Notes: generated by a model from the sequence alone, not told the origin. 64,000 nucleotides of DNA from DATDIC01 sp963777625 (GCA_963777625.1 CAVZRO010000026.1:186001-250000), one strand, 5' to 3'; positions 17,791 through 26,319 are shown, numbered from the stretch's first letter. Made by a program: numbers and translations.

Positions 17791-18351
17791 ATGCAGCAAA
17801 CGGCATGGCACGCTGATCCTCTTGTCTGGGGCCACGGACCTCGCGTACTCGAGGCATTCCTTGAACCGACCTGCCCGTTTTCCGTGCGGGCCTTCGGCAA
17901 GCTCGACGACCTGCTCGCTCAGGCGGGTGAAGATCGTATCACCATCAAGATCCGCCTTCAGTCACAGCCCTGGCATATGTACTCGGGCGTGATCGTGCGT
18001 TGCATCCTGGCTGCCTCCACGCTCGACGGCGGTAAGCAAGCCGCGAAGGCTGTCATGGCGGCGGTGGCCGCGCATCGTGAGGAATTCGAGTTCGAGCATC
18101 ATTGCCTTGGCCCAAATCTCGACGCCACGCCCAATGACATCATCCGTCGGATCGAATGCTACAGTGACGTGAAGCTTGCCGCGGCGTTCGCGATTCCTGA
18201 CCTCGACCGCGAGATCAAGTGGCACTGCAAGTATGCCCGCCAGAATGGCATCCATGTGTCGCCGACTTTCATGATCGACGGGCTGGTGCAAGCGGGCATG
18301 AGCAGTGGAGACGCGGTTGCCGACTGGGCGTCGCGTTTGCTGAGGAACTGA
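17791..18351 (+). CDS. DsbA-like thioredoxin-fold protein lacking the second active-site cysteine
   Basis: The 186-residue product has a thioredoxin fold of the DsbA/Frn2 type: VLEAFLEPTCPFSVRAF near the N-terminus and the cis-proline loop VSPTFMIDGLV near the C-terminus. The usual CxxC is CPFS, so only one cysteine remains and simple disulfide oxidation is unlikely. No signal peptide is seen. An ACAGGAAAG ribosome site precedes the ATG. The gene lies between two sulfatase genes; whether they cooperate is unknown. Confidence 0.72.
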   Translation: MQQTAWHADPLVWGHGPRVLEAFLEPTCPFSVRAFGKLDDLLAQAGEDRITIKIRLQSQPWHMYSGVIVRCILAASTLDGGKQAAKAVMAAVAAHREEFEFEHHCLGPNLDATPNDIIRRIECYSDVKLAAAFAIPDLDREIKWHCKYARQNGIHVSPTFMIDGLVQAGMSSGDAVADWASRLLRN

Positions 18352-18490
18352 ACGCAACCGGAGTGATCGCGCCGGCGCCGCAACCGGGCCCGCTGCTCCC
18401 GGCGGCTCGTGCGCGCACGTCCGGTGCCTTTGTCCACCTTGCCTGCTCGCGCTATCACCGGGCAGGTTCGCGCGACTGGGGATGGGTGCA

Positions 18491-19756
18491 ATGGACCAGG
18501 ACCCGCTTTTTGAGCGACTTTGGCGTGGCGACGCTCCGATGGAGGAGTGGACGCAAGCCGTTTCGCATGGCGCCATCACAACGGTCGCCGAAGACATCAT
18601 CACCGTCCACACGACATATTTCTGCGGCAGCGTCACTGTCATACGCACGGAAGCCGGGCTCGTCTTTATCGATACGGCCAAGCCCGACACGGTAGCCCAG
18701 ACCCTCGCCGCTGTGCGGAGCTGGAACGACAGCCCGGTTCACACCGTGATTTACACCCATGGCCATATCGACCACACCAGCGGCATCAAGCTCATCGACG
18801 AGGAAGCCGACGCACGGGGCCGCCCCCGGCCTCGTATCGTTGCGCATCGCAACGTGCTGCGTCGGTTGGCCCGCTACGAAGCATCACACGGCTTCAACAG
18901 CATCGTCCAGGGCCAGCAATTCGGCTACCCTGACTATGTCTACCCCATCGGTCAACGACGCGCTGATGTGGTATACGATGATACCTTGGCCCTGACAGTT
19001 GCCGGCGAGCGGATCGAGCTGTTCCACGGCCGCGGCGAGACCGACGACGCCACCTTCGTCTGGTTGCCCGAGCGACGCGTCCTGGCGAGTGGGGACTTCG
19101 TGATCTGGGTGTTCCCGAACGCCGGAAACCCGCGGAAGGTCCAGCGTTACGCGCCGGACTGGGCCAACGCCCTGCGGCGGATGCAGGCGTTGCAGCCAGA
19201 GGTGCTAATCCCCGGCCATGGTCCCGTCGTTTTCGGCGCGGCCAGGGTGAATCAGATGCTGGGTGACGGCGCGGAGCTTCTGGAGAGCCTGACGCACCAG
19301 ACCCTGGAGCTGATGAACAAGGGCTGCTCGCTCGACGAGATCCTGCATGTGGTTGCCGCGCCCGCGCGACTGCTGACGAAGCCCTATCTGCTGGCGAAAT
19401 ACGACGACCCGGAGTTCGTTGTCCGCGGCATCTGGCATCTCTACGCCGGTTGGTTCGATGGTAATCCCGCACATCTCAAACCGGCGCCGTCAGGCGAGCT
19501 GGCGGGTGAGATCGCCGCCTTGGCCGGTGGTGCCGCAATTCTCGCCGGCCGCGCGCAGGCGCTTGCCGAAGCCGGGAAGACCAGGCTGGCGGCACACCTG
19601 ATCGAACTGGCGAGCACCGCCTCGCCGATGTTGGCGGAAATCCAGACCGTGCGTGCAAAGGTCTACGCGCAATGCATGGACGCGGAAACGTCCTTGATCG
19701 GCAAAGCGATCTTTGCGGTCTATCGACGCGATGCAGAGGCTCGATCATCGGCATAG
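18491..19756 (+). CDS. Metallo-beta-lactamase-fold hydrolase resembling type III alkyl/aryl sulfatases
   Basis: The product of 421 residues has the metal-binding motif THGHIDHTSG (HxHxDH), later metal ligands in GETDDATF and PGHGPVV, and a C-terminal part with WHLYAGWFDGNPAHLKP, which resembles the dimerisation domain of SdsA1-like alkylsulfatases. These zinc enzymes cleave alkyl sulfates without formylglycine. The start is taken at the ATG at 18491, seven bases after a GGGGATG purine run; an in-frame ATG at 18482 is also possible. The domain order is shorter than SdsA1 (about 630 residues), lacking the final sterol-carrier-like domain and signal peptide. Confidence 0.75.
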   Translation: MDQDPLFERLWRGDAPMEEWTQAVSHGAITTVAEDIITVHTTYFCGSVTVIRTEAGLVFIDTAKPDTVAQTLAAVRSWNDSPVHTVIYTHGHIDHTSGIKLIDEEADARGRPRPRIVAHRNVLRRLARYEASHGFNSIVQGQQFGYPDYVYPIGQRRADVVYDDTLALTVAGERIELFHGRGETDDATFVWLPERRVLASGDFVIWVFPNAGNPRKVQRYAPDWANALRRMQALQPEVLIPGHGPVVFGAARVNQMLGDGAELLESLTHQTLELMNKGCSLDEILHVVAAPARLLTKPYLLAKYDDPEFVVRGIWHLYAGWFDGNPAHLKPAPSGELAGEIAALAGGAAILAGRAQALAEAGKTRLAAHLIELASTASPMLAEIQTVRAKVYAQCMDAETSLIGKAIFAVYRRDAEARSSA

Positions 19757-19790
19757 TTCACATGCATCCGGCCAGCAGCATCATCCGCAC

Positions 19791-20462
19791 CTAACCGGCG
19801 CCACGCACTCCCCCCGCCGCCCCCATCACATCCTGCACGCCCGTAATCAGTATCTGCACGCCGATGCACAGCAGCAGGAACGCGAACAGCCGCATCACCG
19901 TGCGCGTCCCGGTCGGGCCCAGCAGCCGCGTCACCTGCCCACCCAGCCGGTACGCCACCCAGATCACCATCGCGTTGCCCGCTGCCGCCGCCGACATGCC
20001 CAGGAAGAACCGCAGCAGCCCATCGGCCAGTTCCGGACGCCCGGCGCCCAGCGATATCGCCACCGCGATGGTCCCCGGCCCGGTCGTGAACGGAATCGTC
20101 AGCGGGAACAGCGCGATATCCTCCGCACCCTCGGCCGGCGCCGCCTGCGCCTGCTTCTCCGCCTCGCGCCGTTCCGGCTGGTGCAGCAGGCTCCACGCCG
20201 CCGCCGCCACCACCACGCCCCCGGCCACGCGCATCGCCGCCAGGCTGATCCCGAAAAACGCCAGCACGAACGAACCGGCCCACAGCGCCACCAGCATCAC
20301 CAGCAGCGCATACAAAGCCACCAGCTTCGCCAGCCGCTCGCGCTCCGCCGGCGGGCGGCTGACCGTAACTTCGAAGAAGATGAACGCCCCGCTCAGCGGG
20401 CTGATGATCGAAAACAGCGCCGGGAAACCCAGCAGGAACGCATGCACCGCCTCGTTACGCAT
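19791..20462 (-). CDS. MarC family integral membrane protein
   Basis: The 223-residue product has six membrane segments and the MarC signature PLTIPFTTGPGTIAVAI in the fourth region, with PALFSIISPLSGAFIFF at the start. The family (UPF0056) was once linked to multiple antibiotic resistance, but a role was not confirmed. It is followed, 46 bases away on the same strand upstream, by the EipB-like gene. Function unknown. Confidence 0.9.
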   Translation of the reverse strand: MRNEAVHAFLLGFPALFSIISPLSGAFIFFEVTVSRPPAERERLAKLVALYALLVMLVALWAGSFVLAFFGISLAAMRVAGGVVVAAAAWSLLHQPERREAEKQAQAAPAEGAEDIALFPLTIPFTTGPGTIAVAISLGAGRPELADGLLRFFLGMSAAAAGNAMVIWVAYRLGGQVTRLLGPTGTRTVMRLFAFLLLCIGVQILITGVQDVMGAAGGVRGAG

Positions 20463-20508
20463 CGTCAGAGCAGATCGCGCTTGATGGGGATCGCAACAGG
20501 CTCCAGGT

Positions 20509-21312
20509 TCAGCAGCGGCGCGGTTGCGGCGCCAGATTGGTCATCTTGGCATCCATCACGAAGTCGCCGAAATCCATGCGCAGATCGTCGGCGACACCGT
20601 TCTCCCAGTAGCGCATGCCTACCTCGTAATCCGGTATCATGTCTTGCGAATTCAGCCCGTAGAACGCGATATGCACCCGCGTGCTCGGCAACGTGGACAG
20701 CATGGGCCACTGCGTGGGTGCCGGCTTGCGCCAGTCCAGCACCACGATGGAGCTGTATTGCGCGCCATTCTCATCGGTGCCGTCGAACAGCGGCAGGCTG
20801 AGAAAGCGCTTGTCGGACCGCGCGGCATCGATCAGCGCCGCGGTATGGGCCATCGGGAACAGCGTGCCGGCGGGAAGCTGCTTGGTGGTCTGCTCCGGGC
20901 TGGTGTAACGCGCCACGCCGGGGCCGCCGGGTCCGTCCAGCCGGGCATCGCCGTCGGTCTGGCTGGTGACCGCGGTGTCGGTCGTCTGCCGGACATGGAA
21001 GCGGAAACGCAGCCCGTCCTTCGACTCCCAGGTGGCATAATCGGAAATCATCTCGATGGTTTGTCCATCGCTGTTCAGCACGTGCATTTCCAGCCGCTGG
21101 CGCACCGCCCAGCCATCGCAGGCATCGATGACTTCGTAGCCCATGGTACCAGTCGCACCCACCACGTCACTGGTACGGGATTTTTCCAGCGTCAGACGAT
21201 AGAGCGCATGATGCGCGGCAAGCTGAGTCGTGTTCGCCGCCCACGCGGGTGCGGCCCACGCGGTTGCGGCAAGGACCAGCAGAACGGCCGCCAGCCAGGC
21301 GGGTCGATGCAT
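20509..21312 (-). CDS. EipB-family (DUF1849) periplasmic cell-envelope protein
   Basis: The 267-residue product has a clear signal peptide (LAAVLLVLAATAWAAPAWA, cleavage after AWA). The mature part matches the EipB pattern: HHALYRLTLEKSR, GTMGYEVIDACDGWAVRQRL, and the final region MDFGDFVMDAKMTNL. Two cysteines (in DACDGW and the C-terminal RRC) could form the conserved disulfide. In Brucella EipB is a spiral beta-barrel that supports envelope integrity. MarC lies downstream on the same strand. Confidence 0.88.
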   Translation of the reverse strand: MHRPAWLAAVLLVLAATAWAAPAWAANTTQLAAHHALYRLTLEKSRTSDVVGATGTMGYEVIDACDGWAVRQRLEMHVLNSDGQTIEMISDYATWESKDGLRFRFHVRQTTDTAVTSQTDGDARLDGPGGPGVARYTSPEQTTKQLPAGTLFPMAHTAALIDAARSDKRFLSLPLFDGTDENGAQYSSIVVLDWRKPAPTQWPMLSTLPSTRVHIAFYGLNSQDMIPDYEVGMRYWENGVADDLRMDFGDFVMDAKMTNLAPQPRRC

Positions 21313-21394
21313 CAGGGCTCTCCGTCACGGACATGAACCGGAGCCTAGAGGCACGCCACCCACCGCGCCAGCGGCCAGTACGGGTCCAGGCGGG

Positions 21395-21646
21395 TCAGGC
21401 GGCGCGGCGTTCGGTCGCCGGCGTCACCAGTGGCCCACCCACCACCACCTCCTGATCCACCCAGTTCGCCCCGGCGGTGCGCAGATTCCGGCCCCATACG
21501 GCATCGGCTTCGATCGGCGTCCGCGGCCCATGGCGGATCGCGGCCGGCCTTCGGCGCCACTCCGCCAGGCATGCAGAAAAAGCCCATCGCCACGCTCCGC
21601 GCGCATCGGGATTGAAGACTTCCTGCCGCACGACCGGGCCACCCAC
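21395..21646 (-). pseudogene. Remnant of a DJ-1/PfpI-family gene with an internal deletion
   Basis: The minus frame contains IRHGPRTPIEADAVWGR joined directly to NLRTAGANWVDQEVVVGGPL. These correspond to the nucleophile-elbow region (normally AxCHGPW-IEA) and the C-terminal NAGAxWVDxEVVVDG of DJ-1/PfpI proteins. The active-site cysteine is replaced by arginine, and about 10 residues between the two blocks are missing. Upstream parts are lost. This is a non-functional scrap; the rest of 21313-21700 shows nothing else. Confidence 0.55.
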
Positions 21647-21700
21647 CCGCAGCGAGGCGAAAAGCAGAGGTGGTGAGAGCCCCTCCCGAAGCGGAGTTGG

Positions 21701-22324
21701 TCAGGCGGGCGTGGGATCGTATCGGCTGACTTCGATACCCGATCCGACCGGAAGCAGCACGCTGGTGATGCCGGGCTTGGCGCGGACGGCGCGACCGTAG
21801 GATTTCACGTCCTCATTCCCCGGCATCAGCATGTTGTCGGCAACGATGATCGCGCCTGGATTCAGTTTCGGATAGAACGCTTCCAGACAGGGGACGTAAA
21901 GGTCCTTCCAGAGATCAAGCAAGATGAAATCGAGCTTGTCGGGAAGCCCGGCGATCAGCTTCACCGCATCGCCGACCCGGAAGTCGATATGGTCGGCCAA
22001 ACCGGCCTTTGTCGCCATCTCACGCGCATAGGCGGATTTGTAGCCATGCAACTCCATGGTGATGAGCCTGCCATTGCTGGCGCGAGCGGCTTCGCCCAGC
22101 CAGATGCCGGAATAGCCGAACGATGTGCCGATCTCCAGGATCGTCGGTGCCGAGAGGCTTTTCGCCAGGATATTGAGGAACTGACCGGTCGCCGGACCGA
22201 CGGCGCGCATGCGCTGGTCCTGGCCGCCGTCGCGTCCGTCCGGCGGCATTTCGCGCGGCTTGCTGTGTTCCTGGTGAATCCGCTCGTGATAGGCGTCGAG
22301 CACCGCCGCTATCTTGTGATCCAT
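21701..22324 (-). CDS. Class I SAM-dependent O-methyltransferase
   Basis: The 207-residue product follows the cation-dependent O-methyltransferase layout: SAM-binding ILEIGTSFGYSGIWLGEAAR, then GRLITMELH, the metal/substrate loop DFILLDLWKDLYVPCLEAF, and the PGAIIVADNML. It is the third gene of an operon behind padR and the DUF2218 gene, 18 bases from the latter. The acceptor is unknown; catechol-type substrates are usual for the family. Confidence 0.88.
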   Translation of the reverse strand: MDHKIAAVLDAYHERIHQEHSKPREMPPDGRDGGQDQRMRAVGPATGQFLNILAKSLSAPTILEIGTSFGYSGIWLGEAARASNGRLITMELHGYKSAYAREMATKAGLADHIDFRVGDAVKLIAGLPDKLDFILLDLWKDLYVPCLEAFYPKLNPGAIIVADNMLMPGNEDVKSYGRAVRAKPGITSVLLPVGSGIEVSRYDPTPA

Positions 22325-22342
22325 GTAATGACCCCGTTGCCG

Positions 22343-22645
22343 TCAGGCGGCTCGCCAATCGATTTGCATCTGCTCGCGGAAGGCGAATCGCAGCAGATGA
22401 CGCGTGACGACCTCCTGAAGCTCTGTCATGCTCCCGGGGTCCGGCGATGTTAGCGAGAGCTTGAGCAAGCCCTCCTCGGCATGCAGATGGCAGGCACCGG
22501 AGGGAAATTCGATTTGCCCGGTGCCCGTGTCGAAGCTGGCGGGGACGCGGTGCAAGAAATGCTTGCAGAGTTGTTGCAGATAGCGCGATGCGTTCGGCGT
22601 CGCGATCTCCGCGACGCTGTTGACGCTGGATGATTGGTCGGTCAT
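22343..22645 (-). CDS. DUF2218 family protein
   Basis: The 100-residue product matches DUF2218: TPNASRYLQQLCKHFLHRVP, then FPSGACHLHAEEGLLKLSL and the ending VVTRHLLRFAFREQMQIDW. This small family is often found with siderophore- or iron-related regulators and has no proven function. Its ATG shares bases with the padR stop codon (TGATGA), so translation is coupled. It is expected to be controlled by the same upstream operator. Confidence 0.88.
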   Translation of the reverse strand: MTDQSSSVNSVAEIATPNASRYLQQLCKHFLHRVPASFDTGTGQIEFPSGACHLHAEEGLLKLSLTSPDPGSMTELQEVVTRHLLRFAFREQMQIDWRAA

Positions 22646-23217
22646 CAGCTCTGCTCCACGGTCCGGGCGGCCGCGTCGAGCGCGGTGGCGATGGTTTCGG
22701 CAGCAATCGGATCGATCGTGCTGCGTCGGACGCGCAGCCGCATGGCCAGGCGGAGATTCTCCATCGCCCGCACAACGGGCGGCGGCACGGCGGCGGCGCC
22801 TTCGGCACTCGCCCGGGCCAGCAGCTCATCTGCGGCGGCGCGGTTGGCGACCAGGAACGCCTCGCCTTCCGGGGTGATCCGGTAGCGTTTGCGACCGGCT
22901 TCCTCCGGTTCGATTTGGGCGTAGCCCATGTCATCGAGCCAGGAGAGGGTGGGATACATGACGCCGGGGCTGGGCGAATAGCTGCCACCGAAACGCTCCT
23001 CGATGGCCTTGATGAGCTCGTAGCCGTGCCGCGGCCGCTCCTCGATCATTGCCAGCAGGAGGAGGCGGAGCTCCCCGTAGTCGAACAGGCGGCTGCCGCG
23101 GTGGCCGCGTTCGTGGTGCTCGTGGTGTTCGTGGCGGTGGTGCCGGTGGGGACGATGGTGGCGGTCGGCCAGCTCGTCGTGGTCGGGACCGTGGTGGTCC
23201 GGGTGTGTATGTCTCAT
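22645..23217 (-). CDS. PadR-family transcriptional regulator with a histidine-rich N-terminus
   Basis: The 190-residue product starts with a His-rich tail of about 40 residues (many HH and HEHHEH pairs) that may bind metal. A PadR winged helix follows: DYGELRLLLLAMIEERPRHG, YELIKAIEERFGGSYSPSPG, VMYPTLSWLDDMGY. The C-terminus is a shorter effector/dimer helix region. Twin palindromes AGATATATCT lie 20-46 bases before the ATG and point to autorepression of the padR-DUF2218-methyltransferase operon, perhaps in answer to metals. Confidence 0.92.
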   Translation of the reverse strand: MRHTHPDHHGPDHDELADRHHRPHRHHRHEHHEHHERGHRGSRLFDYGELRLLLLAMIEERPRHGYELIKAIEERFGGSYSPSPGVMYPTLSWLDDMGYAQIEPEEAGRKRYRITPEGEAFLVANRAAADELLARASAEGAAAVPPPVVRAMENLRLAMRLRVRRSTIDPIAAETIATALDAAARTVEQS

Positions 23218-23236
23218 GGGCGAGCGATATAGGTCG

Positions 23237-23263
23237 AGATATATCTGGAGTCAAGATATATCT
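23237..23263. promoter_or_regulatory. Twin AGATATATCT operator upstream of padR
   Basis: The 10-base perfect palindrome AGATATATCT occurs at 23237-23246 and 23254-23263, 17 bases apart, each followed by GGA. ATAT-rich palindromes like this are typical PadR targets, and the site stands out in GC-rich surroundings. It lies immediately before the padR start codon, so bound PadR would block transcription. Confidence 0.75.
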
Positions 23264-23388
23264 GGAATTGCCGTTGACGTCGCAAGGCTGATCCCGGTGC
23301 CCGGGGTACAGACGCCGCGGGAGACATCGGTCCGGGGCTCTCTCAGCTCTCCGATGAACTGCTCCTTGCTGGGCCGGATTTTCTCCAT
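23251..23388 (-). CDS. Doubtful 45-residue small open frame before the padR operator
   Basis: An ATG at 23388 is preceded by AAGGGAGA and opens a frame beginning MEKIRPSKEQFIGELREP. The stop falls inside the PadR operator. It shows no known domain. It could be a tiny gene in front of padR or chance. The rest of 23389-23690 holds nothing recognisable. Confidence 0.22.
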   Translation of the reverse strand: MEKIRPSKEQFIGELREPRTDVSRGVCTPGTGISLATSTAIPDIS

Positions 23389-23690
23389 TCCGTCTCCCTT
23401 GCGGTGGAGTGCAATTCTAACCGAGGGCATTTCAAGGGTGACGTTACGGGCAGCGTCGCCGGCCAGATGGGTGGTTGGCTTTGGCACGATCGGGCATGCT
23501 GATATTTGTTCTGCCAGCGGTCGAGGGCGGGAGGCTTACCGGCCGGGGGCAACTGGCATCATTCGTTGGGTATTTCCTAGATGGAGGCTTACGGGACCTT
23601 GCCGACGATGGAAATGTCGGCATTGAGGATTGTGTCGGGATGGGGTGAAGCGGGGGCATGAAAGCGGAAGGATGTTACGCCTGCTATATG

Positions 23691-23732
23691 TCACTAATGA
23701 CGTGCAATAGCGCTTACATCACTAATGGCACG
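23691..23732. promoter_or_regulatory. Direct repeat TCACTAATG upstream of an unknown gene pair
   Basis: TCACTAATGACGTG at 23691 and TCACTAATGGCACG at 23719 are spaced by 28 bases and lie about 70 bases before the first gene of the unknown pair. The spacing and position suit an operator or activator site on one face of DNA. No protein can be named for it. Confidence 0.35.
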
Positions 23733-23797
23733 CGCGGCCGGGCTTGCGTGCAGCAATGCGGCGCATATATCGGAGGGCCTGTAACGGATACGAACTG

Positions 23798-24457
23798 ATG
23801 CTGAAAACACATTTCTACGGACGGATTCTGCCGTTCGAACCCGGACACACAAGCATAACTCTCGGCGCGCCGCTCCTGGGCAATTGGGAGTGGCCGGATG
23901 TCGGCTTGCACTTGACGTTCATCCTGCGAATTCAGGAGTCCCAGATCCACATAGAGTGCGAACAGGACCGTCCTTTTGAGCCCAGCCACTTTTCTGCGGC
24001 ACTATTGCCTGCCGCGAGCAAACTTGCGCGGGCAGTGATCGATCTTTTTATCTTCGCAAGCGGAGTCGATTTCACAGTGATTTTGGAAAAATTTGTGAAT
24101 CCGAATGGTGTGACGACATTGATTTTGACGCAGGCTCCGAACGTGCCCGGATTATGCACGGCATACAGCCTCAACACTCTCGGCTCTGTCGTGCGCGTCT
24201 TGGACCCGCAGTTAATGCTGGCACTGCATGATCTCGTCTCGTCGATCAAGGAGGCAGAATTTCCTGCGGTCGACTGCGCGCGCGCCATGGAAGGCTTGCG
24301 CTGGATGATTTCGGGCAAGGGCAATACTAAGGGGGGTTGGGCTGAAATGCGCGACGCACTCAACCTCACCGAGCCTTATCTGAAATTGCGAGGATTCTCG
24401 AACGCTTCAAAGCGGCGCATCCCATGCGCACCGATTTCAGCAGACCAGATCTTCTAA
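23798..24457 (+). CDS. Protein of unknown function, first gene of an accessory pair
   Basis: The 219-residue product starts MLKTHFYGRILPFEPGH. It shows no signal peptide; a hydrophobic-rich stretch KLARAVIDLFIFASGVDFTV may be buried rather than membrane. The C-terminal part, CARAMEGLRWMISGKG then WAEMRDALNLTEPYL, resembles a helical region seen in scattered uncharacterised proteins, but no function is known to me. Base composition is more AT-rich than in neighbours, suggesting transfer. The end overlaps the next gene by 34 bases in another frame, so the two are probably co-translated; the C-terminus may also be affected by a frame error. An earlier ATG at 23744 is possible. Confidence 0.6.
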   Translation: MLKTHFYGRILPFEPGHTSITLGAPLLGNWEWPDVGLHLTFILRIQESQIHIECEQDRPFEPSHFSAALLPAASKLARAVIDLFIFASGVDFTVILEKFVNPNGVTTLILTQAPNVPGLCTAYSLNTLGSVVRVLDPQLMLALHDLVSSIKEAEFPAVDCARAMEGLRWMISGKGNTKGGWAEMRDALNLTEPYLKLRGFSNASKRRIPCAPISADQIF

Positions 24458-25209
24458 ATGGCGAGCAGGTACTTCCATACGCCATATTCGGCGTCTCCAT
24501 TTACCGAGCCCCGACCGGCCGACAACTTGCTGGCTATCGTACTGCTTACGAGGAGTGGCTTGGGAAGGTTGAGACTATCTTCAAGAGGATCCACCTTGTC
24601 CTCCAGGGTCAGGCCTGCTTAGCGAAAGTGACATACTATATTCAGAATGTCGGTTCCGTCCCGGCTGATCAGGTGCAGATTACTCATCACCTGCAAAAGG
24701 GCATTTGCTTCATCGCGAATATGGAGAAGCGTGAGGCCGAGATGCTGAAGAGCCAGCAGATTCCCGATCCGCCTGAGCCCCCTCGAGGAAGCAACGATTG
24801 GATTGAAGGTTACCTAAACCAGCTAACTGCGAAGCCTGACTATGCCAGCGCAGTGCCGGACCTATTCGCCGGTTATGCATCCCACGACCAACACAGCTTT
24901 TATCCGCGTGTCACCGAGTGCGGCCAGCGGCTGGAGCATTCATGCGACCACTTTAAGCACCAAGGGAATCCCCTTGAGTTACTGCTTCCCCTGAACGTCC
25001 GACCTGGCGGGAGGGCTACTATCCTGCTCTCCACTGATGTCTATGCCGCTAATCTCCGGGAGCGCCAAAAGGGAGAGCTGGTCATCAAGGTCACCTGGGT
25101 GCAGGGCGATACGCTGGAAAGAGTCCGGTGTCTAATCCCGCGGCCCATGGCGACAATCAGACGAGGAGACAAGGAGGCCAAGATTCACCAGCCGAAGGAC
25201 GACTTATAG
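24424..25209 (+). CDS. Protein of unknown function, second gene of an accessory pair
   Basis: The 261-residue product has a mixed N-terminal helix region (QLAGYRTAYEEWLGKVETIF) followed by a beta-rich part, LAKVTYYIQNVGSVPADQVQ, which resembles the NxGxxPAxxVxV strand pattern found at the C-termini of several uncharacterised bacterial proteins. A second beta stretch ends with GGRATILLSTDVYA and GELVIKVTWVQGD. No catalytic motif is visible. It has the same AT-richer composition as its partner and may be transferred DNA. Open frame extends upstream (LERFKAAHP before the ATG), so a longer start or a fused original gene is possible. Confidence 0.6.
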   Translation: MRTDFSRPDLLNGEQVLPYAIFGVSIYRAPTGRQLAGYRTAYEEWLGKVETIFKRIHLVLQGQACLAKVTYYIQNVGSVPADQVQITHHLQKGICFIANMEKREAEMLKSQQIPDPPEPPRGSNDWIEGYLNQLTAKPDYASAVPDLFAGYASHDQHSFYPRVTECGQRLEHSCDHFKHQGNPLELLLPLNVRPGGRATILLSTDVYAANLRERQKGELVIKVTWVQGDTLERVRCLIPRPMATIRRGDKEAKIHQPKDDL

Positions 25210-25311
25210 AGGAGACTTACAGATCTTCCAGCCGACCTCCTTCGGTATTCGTGAAAAGGCTGGTGCTGAAAAAGTCACACTCACCGCTGAGCTGGCCACA
25301 CCCCACCCGCC

Positions 25312-26319
25312 TCAGCCTCTCCCACCCATCCTCCCGCCGCCAATCCCCCACCCCACCAACCACGCCGCCCCCAGCACCGCCGCGCCCACCGCCAGGGCGT
25401 CACGATGCTCGGTGGCCCACAACGTCCAGGAGCCAGCACTGGCCCGGCTGTCGAAATCGCCATGCGCGCCCCGGTTGCCCGGTACCGGTGCGAACAGATT
25501 TCCAGGCGCATCGGCCGGCTGCTTCTCGTCGCGCATCTGGCTCGAATACCCGTACCGAGCCAGGTACCGGTCCAACAATCCCGGCACCAGCTTGTTCGCC
25601 AGAATTGCCTTCCAGCTCGACCGTCCCAGCCAGATCTCCCGCCGCGGATTGAACGCCGCGAACACGATCGCCGCGGCGGCCACCTCCGGCTGGAAGATCG
25701 GCGGCACCGGCTGCGCCTTGCGCGGCATGCGCGACAGCGCCCAGTCGAACTGCGGCGTGTTGACGGCCGGAAGCTGCACCATGCACAGGCTGATCGGCAG
25801 CTTCTCGTGCAGCAGCTCGCAGCGCAGGCTGTCGGTGAACCCACGGATCGCGAACTTGGCGCCGCAATAGGCGGCTTGCAGCGGGATCGCGCGATAGCTG
25901 AGCGCCGACCCGACCTGCACGATGGACCCGCGCCGCCGCGGCCGCATGCGTTTCAGCGCCGCCATCGTCCCATGCACGGTGCCCAGATAGGTTACCTCCG
26001 TCTGCCGCCGGAACTCCTCCGGCGAGATCGCGTGGACCGGTGCGAAGATCGTCACCATCGCGTCATTCACCCAGATATCGATCGGCCCCAGCGTCTGCTC
26101 GATGTGGTCGGCGGCAGCCTCCACCGCGGCGGCGTCAGCCACATCGGTCGGCACCGCGCAGGCGCGGCCGCCGCGCGCCTCCACCTCCGCCGCGGTAGCG
26201 GCAAGCCGCTCGCCATCGCGCGACAGCAGCCCGACCGCGCAGCCGCGTTCCGCCAGCGCCCGCGCCACCGCCCGTCCGACTCCGGCGCCAGCCCCGGTCA
26301 CCACCGCCACCTGTTTCAT
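25312..26319 (-). CDS. Short-chain dehydrogenase/reductase with a C-terminal membrane segment
   Basis: The 335-residue product has the SDR cofactor motif TGAGAGVGRAVA, the catalytic serine in IVQVGSALSYR and the YCGAK active-site pair. NDAMVT stands in place of the common NNAG. After the usual ~260 residues a tail ends in a hydrophobic helix (LAVGAAVLGAAWLVGWGIGG), which should anchor it to the membrane. The start is fixed at MKQVAVVTGAG. The substrate is unknown. Confidence 0.88.
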   Translation of the reverse strand: MKQVAVVTGAGAGVGRAVARALAERGCAVGLLSRDGERLAATAAEVEARGGRACAVPTDVADAAAVEAAADHIEQTLGPIDIWVNDAMVTIFAPVHAISPEEFRRQTEVTYLGTVHGTMAALKRMRPRRRGSIVQVGSALSYRAIPLQAAYCGAKFAIRGFTDSLRCELLHEKLPISLCMVQLPAVNTPQFDWALSRMPRKAQPVPPIFQPEVAAAAIVFAAFNPRREIWLGRSSWKAILANKLVPGLLDRYLARYGYSSQMRDEKQPADAPGNLFAPVPGNRGAHGDFDSRASAGSWTLWATEHRDALAVGAAVLGAAWLVGWGIGGGRMGGRG

